A stretch of 56,794 nt of DNA from a virus, in IMG/VR virus record IMGVR_UViG_3300042862_000073, positions 1 through 56,794 of that record; one strand, 5' to 3'. Made by a program: the position numbers and the translations under genes. The notes under the pieces were generated by a model that was not told where the DNA came from, did no database searches, and was given only the letters and a program-made list of their open reading frames with translations. This document shows positions 30,301 to 39,876 of the stretch, piece after piece (positions within the stretch are counted from its first letter, which is position 1; each line of letters begins with the position of its first letter).

Positions 30301-33300
30301 AGCCATTAGATTATCATCGTTGTACATTACCGGCTTAGTAGCACCGTAATCCTTTTGTCCTGTTAAATAGTCGTTTATATCCTGATCGTATTGAGCTAGA
30401 GTCGTTTTAACAGCTTCGGTAGTTACACCTACCTTTCTAGCATTATCTTGAATCTGATTCTTACGATAGGTTAAAGCCATTACAGCATCCTGATTTGCTG
30501 TTGTTAACTCTGTAAAACCAGGCATAGATTGAAGCGCATTCCATGTTTCTGAAATACCCGTCAACTGCTTCTCAATTTCCTTAAAGGTAGCGTCGCCAGG
30601 ATTAACTCCATTGCTTTGCGTCTGCTCAATAACTTTTAAAATGTCATTAGCATTTTTACCCATGTAGGATAGGTTCTGCATCTGTGTTTGAGACATCGGT
30701 CTAAGACCTCCGAAGAATCTCATTCCACCACCCGTAATAAATCCAGCAACTCCATTGTCTGTTATATTCTTTGCCTGATATAGATCTTGGTATGGGTTAG
30801 TCTTATATGTTGCAGGTCGAGTGCCATCCATATTGAATGTAGTTACCCGGTTGTACAACTCATTGCTGATATCCTTTCCTAGGTCGGTAGATAATGCTCC
30901 TAAGGCTTCCTCACCAAACTCTTGAGCACCACCCTTTACTGTGTTCTTAACAAGCTCGTCAATTTTACCTAGGCCCTGTCTTAATAGAGCATTACCTCTA
31001 ATCCCATTCTTATATGAAGCTATTAGACCTGCTCTTGTAGCTACGTTGTCAAAATATTTAATATCAGGTACTGCCTGTTCAGCAACAGCTTGAAGTGATG
31101 CAATTAAAGTGGCGGCTTCCGCAGCATCGTCTTGCGATAGACCTGAACGCAAGGCCTCCTGATATGCCTGCCCTTCCATCATTAAGAAGGCTCCGGTAGT
31201 ATTCACACCAAAACGTCCAACAGTAGCTAGTTTACCTGCTCCCGAAAATAACTTTCCGGCAGCCGCACCTGGAAGAGCAAACGCTCCAACACTACCAATC
31301 CCCTGACCTAGTGTTTGTGTCAATTTAGCAAATTCAGGAAGATCATCTGCCTTGCCATCTCCGTCAATATCCATCCCTGAATACCCGTATAGGTAGTCGC
31401 GGTTATTCTGTGCTGTTTCTGCTCCGTAATAAACCCTATCCGCCCATCCGTAACCATCTCCAACTTCCAATACTTCTGAAATAGGTTTAATAGACTTGGC
31501 TGTTTCAAGGATAACCATATCCGTAAAACTTCTCCAAGCATCCCCAGTTCCGTATACAAGACCACCTAGAACAGGATTTTCAGTAACCCATCTTTGGCGA
31601 TTTTCCATGTTCTTTTCCTTCTGCTTTTCAAATGCAGATATAGGAGCAAAATTGCTATTGTTTATAGCTAGATTCTGTTGTACCTCCGATTGTTTTGAGT
31701 ATCGATTTAAATCAAAATCAGTTACTCCCGTTTCCTTTTGAACCTGTTGGGCACGAGTTGTTAGCTCCTGTTCTTTTAATTTTAACTGCTCGGCTCTTGA
31801 TTTGTATTCCTCCTGGGTAATAGTTCCTGAATTAAACGCTAGACGCAAGGCATCTACGTCTGATGAAAACTGCTTAACATCATTAATTATAGGCTGTATA
31901 TCAGTCATGTACTGACGAACCTGTCTGTCGGAAGCGTTCTCTATTGTTCTGTCTAGTGGAGCGTATGAAGATCCAACAGCTTCAGCTCTTAATTTTCTTA
32001 GAAATTCAGTGTCAGCTTGATCTATTCCAATCAAATCTTCTAAATTACCATCACCTTCAAAGATGATATTTTGTTTTCCACTTGAAATAAGGAAATTATT
32101 GGCATCCTCCCACGTTTCAAACCCCTTTTTGTTAAGGGCATTCATCACCTCCCAATAGCGTTCAGAATATTCTTTATGTTTATCAGGATCCGTCTTTTCT
32201 AGTACGGATAAGTAGGTAGCCTCAAGATTCTTGTATGAATACTTCTTTCTGTTCTCAAGCTCCTGCTTTTTAGTAGTATAATACTGCTCATCTACCTGAC
32301 CATTTTTCCTCTGCTCCTCTAGTTCGGCAAGATCTCTCTCTGGTGTAGTTATATCTACCTGACTTACGGCTCTATATGTATCCCAATTCTTTTGATTTGA
32401 AGCTCTTTCTACTTGATTAGTATGAGCCTTCATTTCGGCGGTTTTGTTTTCTAGGTAGTCCTTGCTTTCCGCATCCACCTTTTTAGCAAACTCTCCCGAT
32501 GGAACCCAAACCTTCTTAGTTTTCATTCCGGGTTGAGTGGTTACCGTACCACCTTTAGCGGCATCAAAATATGTAGATCCGGCATCATACTCATTTCTCT
32601 CCTCCCATCTACCATTAGGGTCAATCGTTTTAGGATCTACTTTACCGGAATTTATTTGATCTAACTGATATTGAGCTGTTTGGAATGTAGGCTTTGCTGG
32701 TTGAGCAACTTTACCTGTTAATGTAACTCCAGATTCTGCTGCTTTTGATTCGTATGACCACGTACCATTTGTGTTTATATCAGATACAATACCTGTGTAA
32801 TCGTCTGCAATTTTCTTTAATTCTGCCTGAGATGCTGTTGAAGGATTAGCCTTTAACTCCTCCATATAATCTAGGAGCTGTGTTTCAGACGAGAATACCT
32901 TTTGCCCAGGCTCAGACGCCTTAGGGGCATTTAATGGACCTGTTGGCTTTGGTTTTTCCTTTGGTTTTTCCTTTTCCTGTTGAGATTTTGCATACGCAAC
33001 AGATTGAGCTACCTGCTCTGGAGTCTGAGGTGTACCCGACATTTTAGGCCCTGAAAGAAATTCAGAAGCCTGTTCCAAATAACTCTTACCTTGGGAAGGC
33101 TGCGAGCCACTTGACGGTTGGGTTTGACTTGAGCCATCCCCAGACTTTGGTTGCGTAGGTTCTTTTTTTTTTAAGCCCCCTTCAAATTCAGATTGGCTTC
33201 CAAATTTTTGAGACCCATATTTATTGTAAATATGAGCTACATATTTTGGATTAGAGTTTAATGCAGTCAAATACGCTTGGTAATCACCAAATATTGCATT

Positions 33301-33345
33301 TCCTCCATTTGAATCGTAAATCGACTTAGCTAATTCTTCGTTCAT
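27391..33345 (-). CDS. Giant polyvalent protein with ART-like and metallopeptidase-like domains (1984 aa)
   Basis: Starts MNEELAKSIYDSNGGNAIFG; low-complexity Ser/Gln/Pro/Lys stretches in the first 150 residues. The middle is long and helical, with a hydrophobic Gly/Ala-rich stretch (SVGAFALPGAAAGKLFSGAG) that may insert into membrane. An ART-like domain begins about residue 1163 (ILYHGSDNPTLEKFEP, then GGAIFATNNPEYAKG). A zinc-peptidase motif, PHEFTH, lies near 1438, and a second, LIHEIQHYIQDREGF (LPD23-like), near 1750. Such multidomain proteins are known as large polyvalent proteins of phages and conjugative elements; they are thought to be delivered into the cell. Confidence 0.8.
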   Translation of the reverse strand: MNEELAKSIYDSNGGNAIFGDYQAYLTALNSNPKYVAHIYNKYGSQKFGSQSEFEGGLKKKEPTQPKSGDGSSQTQPSSGSQPSQGKSYLEQASEFLSGPKMSGTPQTPEQVAQSVAYAKSQQEKEKPKEKPKPTGPLNAPKASEPGQKVFSSETQLLDYMEELKANPSTASQAELKKIADDYTGIVSDINTNGTWSYESKAAESGVTLTGKVAQPAKPTFQTAQYQLDQINSGKVDPKTIDPNGRWEERNEYDAGSTYFDAAKGGTVTTQPGMKTKKVWVPSGEFAKKVDAESKDYLENKTAEMKAHTNQVERASNQKNWDTYRAVSQVDITTPERDLAELEEQRKNGQVDEQYYTTKKQELENRKKYSYKNLEATYLSVLEKTDPDKHKEYSERYWEVMNALNKKGFETWEDANNFLISSGKQNIIFEGDGNLEDLIGIDQADTEFLRKLRAEAVGSSYAPLDRTIENASDRQVRQYMTDIQPIINDVKQFSSDVDALRLAFNSGTITQEEYKSRAEQLKLKEQELTTRAQQVQKETGVTDFDLNRYSKQSEVQQNLAINNSNFAPISAFEKQKEKNMENRQRWVTENPVLGGLVYGTGDAWRSFTDMVILETAKSIKPISEVLEVGDGYGWADRVYYGAETAQNNRDYLYGYSGMDIDGDGKADDLPEFAKLTQTLGQGIGSVGAFALPGAAAGKLFSGAGKLATVGRFGVNTTGAFLMMEGQAYQEALRSGLSQDDAAEAATLIASLQAVAEQAVPDIKYFDNVATRAGLIASYKNGIRGNALLRQGLGKIDELVKNTVKGGAQEFGEEALGALSTDLGKDISNELYNRVTTFNMDGTRPATYKTNPYQDLYQAKNITDNGVAGFITGGGMRFFGGLRPMSQTQMQNLSYMGKNANDILKVIEQTQSNGVNPGDATFKEIEKQLTGISETWNALQSMPGFTELTTANQDAVMALTYRKNQIQDNARKVGVTTEAVKTTLAQYDQDINDYLTGQKDYGATKPVMYNDDNLMAMGVRNVAVNPDGTYVIQPREDLDLDAAEVAKKADEYIKTSLKDTAFADSFYHPKTDRDAIQKRSTEEVLPRQQGETTETGGKPQGMGPGVQGEETAQEVGKKEEVAPKTGVQELFDSTPDLASIGTPAQYSAYLETIFPDSKVKDILYHGSDNPTLEKFEPRVSDQYGKGGAIFATNNPEYAKGQFKTGGVAKVYPVIINANNVENREGKQDIMYARAKKSFEKGNDTVFGEDIGQTEGKTYAVSSEKQAYILGTKQDLEGFKKFVERTTTPQVSETTEVTTQEVKPLVVEEGPTVEAPAVETPVAEVPTTEAKPAAGVRAVKPKVFDATRKNALLAKFKGDSGKRALVSSIDRAATAIRKAYGDVPIYVHETTSDMEAATAITGGESMARTGAGTFQYDDKGNVIAVHVNMEKAGTDTAPHEFTHLILMDAFGDNPELFKEFQGRILKALSASRVAELDAFVNQYTDKDVRPEEFMAQLAGLMTANREKLTPTTAQKIMNLINEFVSRITKGTLIPFTANAQTKSLMDFFNTVSSAMSTGQGGENITAAAENVGKAFETDYRFRPRESGAKDGSKEAIVGQVGVETAADDIAMQDLDVAKNMEAANRAAQDIKAATGWEVGADGQWRYEYPDVELNEDIESDFDIMFYLQENAKKEGVRVRANENYPPAPITDILDLGKLEEAYPYLSDVTFSVNPDLGNAAAVFRTSRNLIEFGPEAIENEGIDGFRRTLIHEIQHYIQDREGFEYGGNVDDKADEFSKSKDVYKIPGFSLGSSKTVGAAVTKAVNEVLEMMTYGTSLEDIANSKYDKELYSGNPEAILKYIGSDNNMLESIDDLAKEDLDRAKLFVESVIAKNVIKQVAYDEYRRMAGEVEARNAEDRSRIPYAERLYGPTLESTEEVARRDQILDSAKKAVSAMDVISKKRGVSKAAEIKAQREILGENYDKAKQISDNFEDIAEKLGITKICGL

Positions 33346-33351
33346 AATCTA

Positions 33352-34710
33352 TTATTGAAAATTTTTAGGATCGTCTACTCCAGGTAAAGGTGTTTGGTAA
33401 TATGTTGGATTTCCTTTTTGATTAGCTGTATTATATTGTTGAGCTAGGCCAACAACATCTATTTTAGGATATTGAGCTTGGAATTTAGTTTTATTCCAAT
33501 CGTAAGGAACATATACAGTTTCTAAAGTTTTGTATGTAAGGGTATTTGTCTGTTCGTCAAATTCAGGTTCTGCTATTGTTCCACCTTCGTTAGTTGAAGC
33601 CCAAGCATCAGCCTCTGCCTTATCTTTAAATGTTTTTGTTTGAGTGTTACCCGGAATCTTACCCTCAATATGCCATCCACCTAAAGGAGCTATTTTAGTT
33701 TCGCCTGGTTTACCCATATACTGAACTCCAGATGGTATAATTGAAATCAATTGTTGATTAACATCTAAAACTTGCATAGGAGTTACATCTGTTGGCAAAG
33801 CTACATAATCAGAAAACCCTTGACTTGTTGCGGTTCTTACACCAGCTGCACCCATTTTAGTTTGTTTGTTCCATCCGCCTCCACCTCCGCCTGTAGATGC
33901 AGTTAAAGTTTTTTCGTAATAAGGTTTCATTTGCTCATGAATCTTACTTAAAAACTCCTCCTCCGTGGCAGGTCTTATATTACCATCAGCATCTTTTAAT
34001 TCTAGATTTTTTCCAGCCTGACGTAACATTCTTTGTCTTTCGCTAGGAGTTCTAGTATCCCAAACTGAACTTTCAGCACCTCGCTGTTTTTTTTCGTCTG
34101 TCTTGGTTAATCTTCCTTGTTGAACCTCTTTTGAAAAATAATCAGTAAAAGGTTTCAATATATCAAAATACTCTCCCGGTTTAGGTTGAGTCATAATATA
34201 ATCATACCTACCTTTAATATTCTTTTGTTCTCTAATGCCATTTTCCCACAACTTAACATCTTCCTGATCAAGTTTTTCATTTGCTGTTGCATCAGTCATG
34301 TATTTTGAGTAGGTGTCAAATGTTTTTTCGTTCATGCTTTTATCAGCATCAAAACCCATCATTTTCTTTTTAAGAGCTAATTGAAAATTGTAGTCCTCAG
34401 GTTTTCCTGAAGCTCTCCAATCAACAACAAAATTCTGTATTTCATCTATACTATTACTCATTTGTTCAACAGGCATATCCCATTTAGGATCCGTCTGAAT
34501 ATCAAGCATCAACTTCTCAAGTGCAGCATCCTTCTTCTTCTTATCCTCCTCCTTCTTCTTCAAGTCATCCTGTTGAAGCTGTAGATTCTTATCTAACGCC
34601 CCTTGAATAGTAGAGAATATATTCTGATTAGGAGTGTATACAAACGATTCCGCTTGACCTACTTGAGTACCTGCTCCTAGTGGATTTTCTATGCTTTGAT
34701 TAAGTTCCAT
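33352..34710 (-). CDS. Internal virion-type protein (452 aa)
   Basis: Charged, with an N-terminal coiled coil (DKNLQLQQDDLKKKEEDKKKKDAALEKLMLD). Later parts are Gln/Lys-rich with a Gly-rich linker (STGGGGGGWNKQTK). No catalytic motif. Encoded between the 434-residue and 1984-residue proteins with gaps of 6-9 bases, so most likely part of the ejection complex. Confidence 0.65.
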   Translation of the reverse strand: MELNQSIENPLGAGTQVGQAESFVYTPNQNIFSTIQGALDKNLQLQQDDLKKKEEDKKKKDAALEKLMLDIQTDPKWDMPVEQMSNSIDEIQNFVVDWRASGKPEDYNFQLALKKKMMGFDADKSMNEKTFDTYSKYMTDATANEKLDQEDVKLWENGIREQKNIKGRYDYIMTQPKPGEYFDILKPFTDYFSKEVQQGRLTKTDEKKQRGAESSVWDTRTPSERQRMLRQAGKNLELKDADGNIRPATEEEFLSKIHEQMKPYYEKTLTASTGGGGGGWNKQTKMGAAGVRTATSQGFSDYVALPTDVTPMQVLDVNQQLISIIPSGVQYMGKPGETKIAPLGGWHIEGKIPGNTQTKTFKDKAEADAWASTNEGGTIAEPEFDEQTNTLTYKTLETVYVPYDWNKTKFQAQYPKIDVVGLAQQYNTANQKGNPTYYQTPLPGVDDPKNFQ

Positions 34711-34719
34711 TCCTGATTG

Positions 34720-36024
34720 TTATTTCTTGTATGTTGGCATCAAGCTATTTCTATGCTTTTCAAGTTCAGCTTCAGTAGCCGCTCCGTATAATTTGCCGCT
34801 AGCATCTTTATAATAAAATGCCCCACTAGAATCTGAAATTATTGTACCTGGAGGTAGAGCATCTAATGAATTATTTAAATTTCTTTCAGATATTTGGTTA
34901 TTATTCAATCCAGATATATTATCTTGAGGAGCCAAAACTCCAGAAATATTTGGTTGACTCTGACTAGGTTGACCTCCAATAAATTGAGGAGCTAAAACTC
35001 CAGCGCCACCATTAGCTGCTATTACATTTGGATCTAATCCAGGAGCTAAAACTCCAGATCCAGGTTGCATTGACATGTCTAATGAAGCCACTCTATTCTC
35101 AGGAAGTAGATCAGGTCTAGTAACCCCTAAAGCTGTTGTTGGTACAGTAGAATTAGGTGTTATAGGCCCATTTACAGAAGCAAAGTCGGAACCCATCTGA
35201 CCCTGAAGAGAACCTTGTATTTGATTTACATTTGGTGCTGTTGTCGCTGTTGGCGTTCCTGGAATAACACCGAACCCTTGTAAGGAGCTAACTATTCCTT
35301 GAAGATCTGGCTGTTGACCAGCTATAGGACCTAAATTTTGCGGCTGTATGTTTACAGGTGCAGCAGCAGGCATTGGAAGAGCACTTATGTCTATTCCTTT
35401 CATTGGACCTTCGGGTGTTGTACTAGGAGGTGTAGCTCCTGGATACATCTTGTTCATTAGATTCATATTCATCTGATAGCCAAGTCCTGTAGCAACTCCT
35501 TGACCTACAGAGCCTACAGCATTTTGCATGTTCTGCTGACGTGCAGTGTCAAGAGAAGCTCTTCTAGCCATTTCATCGTTATACGCCTTCATCTGATCCT
35601 GTTGTTGAGCATTTTGCCAGTTAGCGTAACTACCCAATTGACCTTGAAGATTTTGAAGTGAACCTAAATAACTTTTTGCGTTAGTGATATCTAAATCTCT
35701 TTTTGCCATTCCGGCTCCTACATTTGCCGATGCCATTGCCGCCATAATATCCTGCATATTTCCACCAGCAGCCTTAACATCACCAATAGCTCTGTTAGTT
35801 TGATTTTCAATCTTATCTAAAGCCTCATCGTAACCAGGCATGTTTCTGTTACTAGCAATAGTACGAGCTAAACCTAATTGTTCTTTAGCGGCTTCTGGAA
35901 TTTGAAAGTCGGGACGCTCAATATCAGGTAGATTTTTCAATCTACTACCTTGTTGAATAGATTTAATAGCCGGCAAAATTGCTTGGCCAGCACCCATTAA
36001 TATAGAAAGTGTTATCGGGTCCAT
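34720..36024 (-). CDS. Internal virion / DNA-ejection-type protein (434 aa)
   Basis: N terminus is hydrophobic (DPITLSILMGAGQAILPAIKS), then helical with many Gln, Asn, Ala (IMAAMASANVGAGMAKRDLDITNAKSYLGSLQNLQ) and a Pro/Gln/Gly-rich second half with recurring GVLAP motifs. A similar layout is known in small internal proteins of short-tailed phages (T7 gp14-like role), which open the way for DNA into the cell. Assignment is by layout and context only. Confidence 0.65.
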   Translation of the reverse strand: MDPITLSILMGAGQAILPAIKSIQQGSRLKNLPDIERPDFQIPEAAKEQLGLARTIASNRNMPGYDEALDKIENQTNRAIGDVKAAGGNMQDIMAAMASANVGAGMAKRDLDITNAKSYLGSLQNLQGQLGSYANWQNAQQQDQMKAYNDEMARRASLDTARQQNMQNAVGSVGQGVATGLGYQMNMNLMNKMYPGATPPSTTPEGPMKGIDISALPMPAAAPVNIQPQNLGPIAGQQPDLQGIVSSLQGFGVIPGTPTATTAPNVNQIQGSLQGQMGSDFASVNGPITPNSTVPTTALGVTRPDLLPENRVASLDMSMQPGSGVLAPGLDPNVIAANGGAGVLAPQFIGGQPSQSQPNISGVLAPQDNISGLNNNQISERNLNNSLDALPPGTIISDSSGAFYYKDASGKLYGAATEAELEKHRNSLMPTYKK

Positions 36025-36087
36025 ATATTCTGCAAATTAAGTATTTATTTAGGTGTTATCCTCGTTCTATTAAAAAAGTTTTCATAT

Positions 36088-39000
36088 TTATATCAACGCC
36101 TCACTTGGCACATACGTCGTCTTTATTGAGAAAAGGACAACTTTAGATGTGCTGTTTTGGCTGATTACATGTTCAAATACATATCCTCTCAACTGACGCC
36201 CATTTTGTAGTGCAAGTTCAGTTGTTCTAAGGTATGGATCTGATAAATTCACGTTAGTTTTATCTCTCAAGTATGCTGACCAATAGTACCCCTCCTTCAA
36301 CTTAAATAGGGCGGCTGGTATTTCCGAGTTCATCGCAGGGTATGAGCCTGATACAGGCGTGGTAACAGAGTCTACATTGAATACTCCATTAGACCTAATT
36401 CCCATAGTTAACAGCCTTTTAATTGTAATAGCCGATTCATTCATTACGAAATCAATCATTTGTGTTTTAGTTAACCCGTAAAAATTAAGTTCAGCGCCAT
36501 CATTGTGAGAGTATATCTGACTATTTACATTCCAAGACACATTAACAACACCTAAAGTTTCAGCCCACATAGGGTTGTAATCTACCATTGTAATCCATCT
36601 ATCTCTTAGATATGAAAATACCACACCTTCTGTTTCTCTTGGTCGAATAGTATCGTCCTTAAATCCAAAGAAGCAGGTGTATTCCATGTTCTGTTCATCA
36701 ATCATGGATATAATCTCATAGTTATTAAAATCTAGAGAAATTTCAGTAGCCTTTGTGGAAGTGTAATAGTTAAACTTATACTTTCCACTTGATATATCAT
36801 TTTGACCATTATTAGAAGTTCTGATAAAAGCCCCTGTGTAGTAGTCAAAATAATACAAATCTCCCTCAATTAACTGCACGCTTCCCGGGTGAACTGTTCC
36901 AAATAGTGTGTCGTATGGATTAATACCACCAAATACTTTATCTGTATAGGCAAGTTGACCTGCTCCATCACCACCTGTTGCGTATGACTTTTGAATATAT
37001 ACCGCCGTTTCTTTTCTGTCTTGCAATACTTTCAATGTATATCCAACCTGCTTTAATCGGTTAATAGAACCAAATGTATCGTCAAGATATCGGCTAGAAC
37101 CTAGACCTTGAAATGCAGAAAGTCCATTGATATTACTATCTTGAACAAGAGGAAGTGAGTGTATTACACTTGATTTAAGATGGCGGCGTTTCGCGTTTAT
37201 GTCGTCGACACCAAATCTTCCAAGACCTAAGCTATTAGACGTATAGTAATCACTAAAGTTGTAATCTTCTATCCAAGAATAAATATACTTAGGGAACACA
37301 TTTGGCTGATAATTATATATTTTCACGTAAGAAGATCCATTCCAATACCAATATTCATAAGCAGATTCTGATATTTGAACATTATACAAAACAGATATAT
37401 CTGGATAAATAGGTAAATTATCAATACCATCTACATAAACTCCTTTTACTCCAGTTGAATACTGACGTACTCTTAACCAAACATCACCATAACTTAAATT
37501 AACTATAGCAGGTAATAATGATGTTTGATTTTGTGAATTTCCAGCATGATATCTATTTTCTGTATGTGGGTTTAAAATAACATATCCTTCTCCAACATTT
37601 GCTGGGTCTTGTATCTCAAACCAAAGGTCATCAGCAGATTCTTCTCTTTTTGTATATATCTCTATTAAAGATCCTACCCCTCCGTTAAATCCACCTATTA
37701 TAGAATCGTAATCAAAAATAGATACTAATATAAAAGGGCCGGAATCAACACCTCCACTAGGGCTGTATTCAATTACTTCTGTTTCATAGTACTCAGAACA
37801 GTAATCTGGAGATGGATATTCGTATCCATTAGCCGTTGTGTTTGGATAAGGCTGAACCGACTTCTTGATAAATCTAACAATATCTCCTTTTTGAGGAGTG
37901 TGATTTACAGTAGCTCCTTTATATATTTTTGTATACTCATCATCTATTGATATTAGTAAAGCGAATGGAGATTCAGGATCAACAGATATGTCTTTTATTG
38001 TAGTTTGCTGAAAATTAGTCATCAACTCATCCTTTTTAACAAGGATTTGATAATGCGTAGCCCATTCAGGAGGAGTGTGATTAATTGTTAATTTAGCACT
38101 GACATAATACGGATTATTTGGATATGATAACCCTGATAAATCCTCTCCTGAAGGAAACGGAACATCTAATTCAATAGGTAAAATATCACTTCTGTTCTGA
38201 ACTGATCCAGACCTGTTTCCTCTATCGTAATATTGGATTCCAAATACTTTTTTAGAACCTTTTTTTAAGGACCTAACCGCAAAATTTCTTCTTAATACTT
38301 TACAAGTAGATACTGGTACATTTGCACTTCCAGGAGGATATATAGGACAATAACCATCTATTCTTATAAGTGATATTATAACCGAAGCTTCTATATAAGC
38401 TGTTATACCTATAGATACAAACCAAGCTACAATACTATCCGCTAGATTATTTAATTTATCAACATTGCTTCCTGGAAACGATACATCAGATTGAGTAATT
38501 TCATAATAATAATTTCTTAAAGTGGATTGACCTAAAGAAGTATTGAATAAATTCATTACTATAACATCACCTTCCATGTATTCAAAAGTGTAATTCACTT
38601 CAGGGAATCCAACATAAACAGTATAATATGGAGCTAAAAACAAACGTGTATGACCTGTAGCTACAGTTGGATCCGAAGCATCAAAAAAAGATATGTTTGA
38701 AAAAGGAGTTTCCTTATATTCATTTCCATTGAAAGAAACATTATTTACAACTCTTTCAACAGAAATATCTATATCTTTAAGAAGATCATAATCTGCATAA
38801 TAATTTCCATACACGAGGCTATTATTTGATAACACCTCTTGACACAACGCAATTTGAGGTATTAAATCATAATTGTATTCCGTGTAAGTCGCTGGTTTGG
38901 AAGCTTCATTTCCATCAAAAACAACATTATAAGTTATGTTGTCAGAAATGCCATCTTGTATTTTATTAACCTCTTTAAAAACAACCCAAACTCCATTATC

Positions 39001-39876
39001 TCCATTTCTATACGCTATCTTAAAACCTTTTACAATACATGATCCTGTTTCAATAGTAATTTGTATTTCATTATCTATTAAAGGATCTTGAAAATCTCTA
39101 CCAGATACAAAATCAATATTTTGAGGAATACTTAAAACACTATACATTGACCACTTAGACTCCTCGTTATTATCATATACATATTGATATGAAAATTGAG
39201 GCTGCATGCCATATAGTTTATTAAACTGCTTATTTGTATTATTTTGATATTGACATATAGGTTTAAACACAGGAGGATACTTTAACGCATCTAAAGTTTC
39301 AAAAGACTCATCAATAGTTGAAAAGGCATTTGCAGGATACCCTTCAGGATCTGCTCCAAAAGAAGCCATGTACTTAATCGCCTTGTTGATGTCAATCTTT
39401 CTCGGCGGATTGAATTGCAATAGCCCGTCAACATTGTATTCAAAGTTGTCAAAGTATCCATCCGTCCAATACAATAGATTGTCTACAATATTGGTGTGAT
39501 ACACCTTATTTGAAAGTTGGAAGTTAAGTGCTGTTCCTCCTACACCTAAAAGCCAGTTACCTAGCACTAGAGTAATAGAGAAGTCATTGATGTTATACGA
39601 CCATATTGTATGGTCCCCTGTTGAGTTGTGAACCATGTAGATGATAGACGAACCTTCAATCCATCTAGCGCTACCTATAACTGTGTTTGTTCCTGCTGGA
39701 AGATCGGGGTTGTTGTGAAGCAGATTACCCGGCATAGATTCCATAGCACCCTGATTCTGCGATTCAGCAGAACCCGAGCGTGTATACTTGGACATTCTAA
39801 AGTCACCATTGGGAATTAGACGTGCCTCATCATCGGTGTTAATTCCACCTGAAAATATAATATCTTTTGCTTCCAT
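36088..39876 (-). CDS. Tail nozzle/muzzle-like structural protein (1262 aa)
   Basis: Very large, aromatic- and Asn-rich, almost all beta. Starts MEAKDIIFSGGINTDDEARLIPNGDFRMSKYTRSG, then SARWIEGSSIIYMVHN, like the propeller repeats of tail nozzle proteins (T7 gp12, and the muzzle of crAss-like phages). Repeats such as Y-W-x-N-G-S-S-Y and D-x-D-x-F occur throughout. It overlaps the connector-type gene upstream by one base. Local base composition is more AT-rich than in its neighbours and plus-strand copies of the window-wide GCGGC motif are missing from most of it. Confidence 0.7.
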   Translation of the reverse strand: MEAKDIIFSGGINTDDEARLIPNGDFRMSKYTRSGSAESQNQGAMESMPGNLLHNNPDLPAGTNTVIGSARWIEGSSIIYMVHNSTGDHTIWSYNINDFSITLVLGNWLLGVGGTALNFQLSNKVYHTNIVDNLLYWTDGYFDNFEYNVDGLLQFNPPRKIDINKAIKYMASFGADPEGYPANAFSTIDESFETLDALKYPPVFKPICQYQNNTNKQFNKLYGMQPQFSYQYVYDNNEESKWSMYSVLSIPQNIDFVSGRDFQDPLIDNEIQITIETGSCIVKGFKIAYRNGDNGVWVVFKEVNKIQDGISDNITYNVVFDGNEASKPATYTEYNYDLIPQIALCQEVLSNNSLVYGNYYADYDLLKDIDISVERVVNNVSFNGNEYKETPFSNISFFDASDPTVATGHTRLFLAPYYTVYVGFPEVNYTFEYMEGDVIVMNLFNTSLGQSTLRNYYYEITQSDVSFPGSNVDKLNNLADSIVAWFVSIGITAYIEASVIISLIRIDGYCPIYPPGSANVPVSTCKVLRRNFAVRSLKKGSKKVFGIQYYDRGNRSGSVQNRSDILPIELDVPFPSGEDLSGLSYPNNPYYVSAKLTINHTPPEWATHYQILVKKDELMTNFQQTTIKDISVDPESPFALLISIDDEYTKIYKGATVNHTPQKGDIVRFIKKSVQPYPNTTANGYEYPSPDYCSEYYETEVIEYSPSGGVDSGPFILVSIFDYDSIIGGFNGGVGSLIEIYTKREESADDLWFEIQDPANVGEGYVILNPHTENRYHAGNSQNQTSLLPAIVNLSYGDVWLRVRQYSTGVKGVYVDGIDNLPIYPDISVLYNVQISESAYEYWYWNGSSYVKIYNYQPNVFPKYIYSWIEDYNFSDYYTSNSLGLGRFGVDDINAKRRHLKSSVIHSLPLVQDSNINGLSAFQGLGSSRYLDDTFGSINRLKQVGYTLKVLQDRKETAVYIQKSYATGGDGAGQLAYTDKVFGGINPYDTLFGTVHPGSVQLIEGDLYYFDYYTGAFIRTSNNGQNDISSGKYKFNYYTSTKATEISLDFNNYEIISMIDEQNMEYTCFFGFKDDTIRPRETEGVVFSYLRDRWITMVDYNPMWAETLGVVNVSWNVNSQIYSHNDGAELNFYGLTKTQMIDFVMNESAITIKRLLTMGIRSNGVFNVDSVTTPVSGSYPAMNSEIPAALFKLKEGYYWSAYLRDKTNVNLSDPYLRTTELALQNGRQLRGYVFEHVISQNSTSKVVLFSIKTTYVPSEALI

